In this document: piece after piece, positions 62,601-64,000 of the stretch
Layout of the letters: each line of letters opens with the position of its first letter
Position numbering within the stretch: position 1 is the first letter of the stretch
Source of the DNA: Roridomyces roridus
Taxonomy: Eukaryota > Basidiomycota > Agaricomycetes > Agaricales > Mycenaceae
Assembly (NCBI GenBank): GCA_029378245.1
Contig: JARKIF010000081.1
Span: 62,001 to 126,000 of the forward strand
Direction: 5' to 3'
DNA length: 64,000 nt
The notes under the pieces: model-generated
Seen by the model: only the letters and a program-made list of their open reading frames with translations
Databases searched by the model: none
What the model was told of the DNA's origin: nothing
Position numbers and translations under genes: made by a program

Positions 62601-64000
62601 GTCTACCGCAGACCTCCGTGCAGAACTCACTCAATTGGATGCACAAATCTGCGAGCTCAAGCGCGCTCTTGTCGCCACCGAGTGTCAGCGAGCTGTAGTG
62701 CACCAACAACTACGCGAAATCGCGACTTCTCCCTTCTTGACCCTACCCGCGGAGATCACAGCCCTGATATTCACCCACTGTCTTCCGACCATCGACAAAC
62801 TGCGTAACAGCGGGCCATGGACGAAATTCAAAGACCCCCCGCTCGTCTTCTTGGCGGTCTGCCGTGCTTGGAGAGACATTGCACTGACAACACCGGATTT
62901 GTGGTCGGAATTGCGGTTGCGATTCGATCATATCCCTCAAGATGAGGAGCCCGCTCACTTGGAGACACATATCCATCAGTGGTTGGGACGCGCAGGCCAC
63001 CGACCTCTCTCCCTGATAATGGGGCAGTACCAGTGGCAGTACTGGGATTTCGACTTCCCGATCGCACGCATGCGAGATATAATCCATTTCTATGCTCCTC
63101 GCATTGCGTGTCTGGAATTGTATTGGCCCCGAGACCACATTCGAGACCTGGCGCTGGACACGGTTGCTTTCCCCATGCTCCGGCATGCGTGCATCACAAA
63201 CATCCGCAGGATCTCCTCGGCGGGGGATCCTGTCGAGGTTTTCGGTATGGCACCTAAACTCACGCAACTCACCCTCGGAGATATGGCCCTCCCCTCCTTC
63301 TACGTTTTCCCCGCGTTTCAATTCACCAAGTTCCAAGGCCACCTTGATGGTTTGGAGCTTTTCGTCCTCGCTCCCAATCTCATCGAGGCAGACTGTCGGA
63401 CGGACGAGGATTGCAGAGTGCCGTCTTCTCCCATCACGCATGCACGCCTCCAGTCCCTAACCCTCTCAAGTCCCCGTGGTGACCCACATAGGGTTCTGGA
63501 ACCCAGGGACATCCTTCCGTACCTGAACCTGCCCGAATTGCGCACGTTGGATATATCCGCTCAGAGAACGACAGCTAACCCGACCTCAATCTCCCAGTTT
63601 GTGCATCGTTCGGGTGCGCGCCTGCGGACTCTGGTGCCCGCGGTCAAATATTATCATGCCCAGCCGCAGGGTGCTTCCGATGAATGGAAGGACTGCTTAG
63701 GGCGTTTGAGGAATACTCTCCAACACCTCATTGTGTCGCCATCCGAAGCATTTTTCAAGATGATTCTTCGTAGTTATCTGACGCTCGAGTCTCTCACCAT
63801 CTACGAGGCGCCGCAAATACCCTACGATGATCTGATTCGACAACTGATCTTGCGAATACCTCACCTCAAGTCGTTTCATATATCTTTCCAAGCGGGCGTT
63901 TTCCTCGAAGATGAGGTTTCAATTGCAATGCCTATGTTCGTGGATCGCCCGAAAGATACAGCGCGCAGCTTCTTGGCCCAGTTGGCGAAGAACGCGGGAA
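62601..64000 (+). CDS. F-box-like protein, family I copy 3 (runs off right edge)
   Basis: An open frame from ATG at 62,601 to the window end, 466 codons without a stop. It starts MSTADLRAELTQLDAQICEL, as in copy 1, then F-box LPAEITALIFTHCLP and FLAVCRAWRDIALTTPDLWS, then an LRR array collinear with copy 1 (IHQWLGRAGHRPLSL, LDTVAFPMLRHACI, RDILPYLNLPELRTLDISAQ, SLTIYEAPQIPYDDL). The visible part ends at FLAQLAKNAG; by comparison with copy 1 about 30 C-terminal residues lie outside. No lesion is seen, so copies 1 and 3 appear functional. Probable SCF adaptor; target unknown. Confidence 0.85.

Noticed and set aside
1..64000. CRISPR array, rRNA, tRNA or plasmid origin
   Set aside because: No regularly spaced repeats of CRISPR type and no rRNA or tRNA-like folds were recognised by eye; the sequence is eukaryotic nuclear.

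Overview
The window looks like nuclear DNA of a mushroom-forming basidiomycete (Agaricomycetes). Almost every well-supported gene is cut by introns of 41-62 nt with GT..AG ends, genes lie on both strands a few hundred bases apart, and the families present (F-box proteins of the agaric type, BAHD acyltransferase, BBE-like flavo-oxidase, P450, sedolisin peptidases, fungal HerA-like ATPases) are typical of that class. A Mycena-like species is my guess, not something the sequence proves. I saw no tRNA, rRNA or CRISPR array.

Region 1 (1-15,500) is mostly ordinary single-copy genome: an edge fragment of an acidic protein, a small hypothetical gene, an F-box gene, a seven-exon BAHD acyltransferase sharing a promoter region with V-ATPase subunit E (VMA4), a secreted FAD/BBE oxidase, a P450, and a disordered Ser/Pro/His/Tyr-rich protein. 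The exon structures of these genes were rebuilt base by base and all keep frame.

Region 2 (15,500-37,900) is dominated by duplication. It holds a degenerating copy of the first F-box gene, an orphan copy of its promoter hit by a 456-bp hAT-type MITE, a PD-(D/E)XK-like gene, and four copies (two apparently intact, one broken, one relic) of a HerA/FtsK-like P-loop ATPase. One intact ATPase gene sits directly upstream of the nuclease-like gene on the same strand. Two of the ATPase copies are almost identical and face each other around a core of three conserved genes: TIP41, a Virilizer-like gene and ORM/ORMDL.

Region 3 (38,000-64,000) is a scrambled, partly inverted duplication of F-box (family II), sedolisin (tripeptidyl-peptidase-like) and zinc-type alcohol dehydrogenase/enoyl reductase genes. 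In each pair at least one member carries a lesion (in-frame stop, 1-nt or 16-nt deletion, internal inversion). It ends in a near-perfect ~616-bp inverted repeat of an SMP-30/gluconolactonase gene and a third family I F-box gene that runs off the right edge.

Together the window shows conserved housekeeping functions (vacuolar acidification, TOR/PP2A signalling, mRNA methylation, sphingolipid control) embedded in a fast-turnover zone where F-box, HerA-like ATPase, peptidase and dehydrogenase genes are duplicated, inverted and lost. All splice junctions were inferred by eye from frame, GT/AG ends and comparison of paralogues; no transcript data or database search was available.
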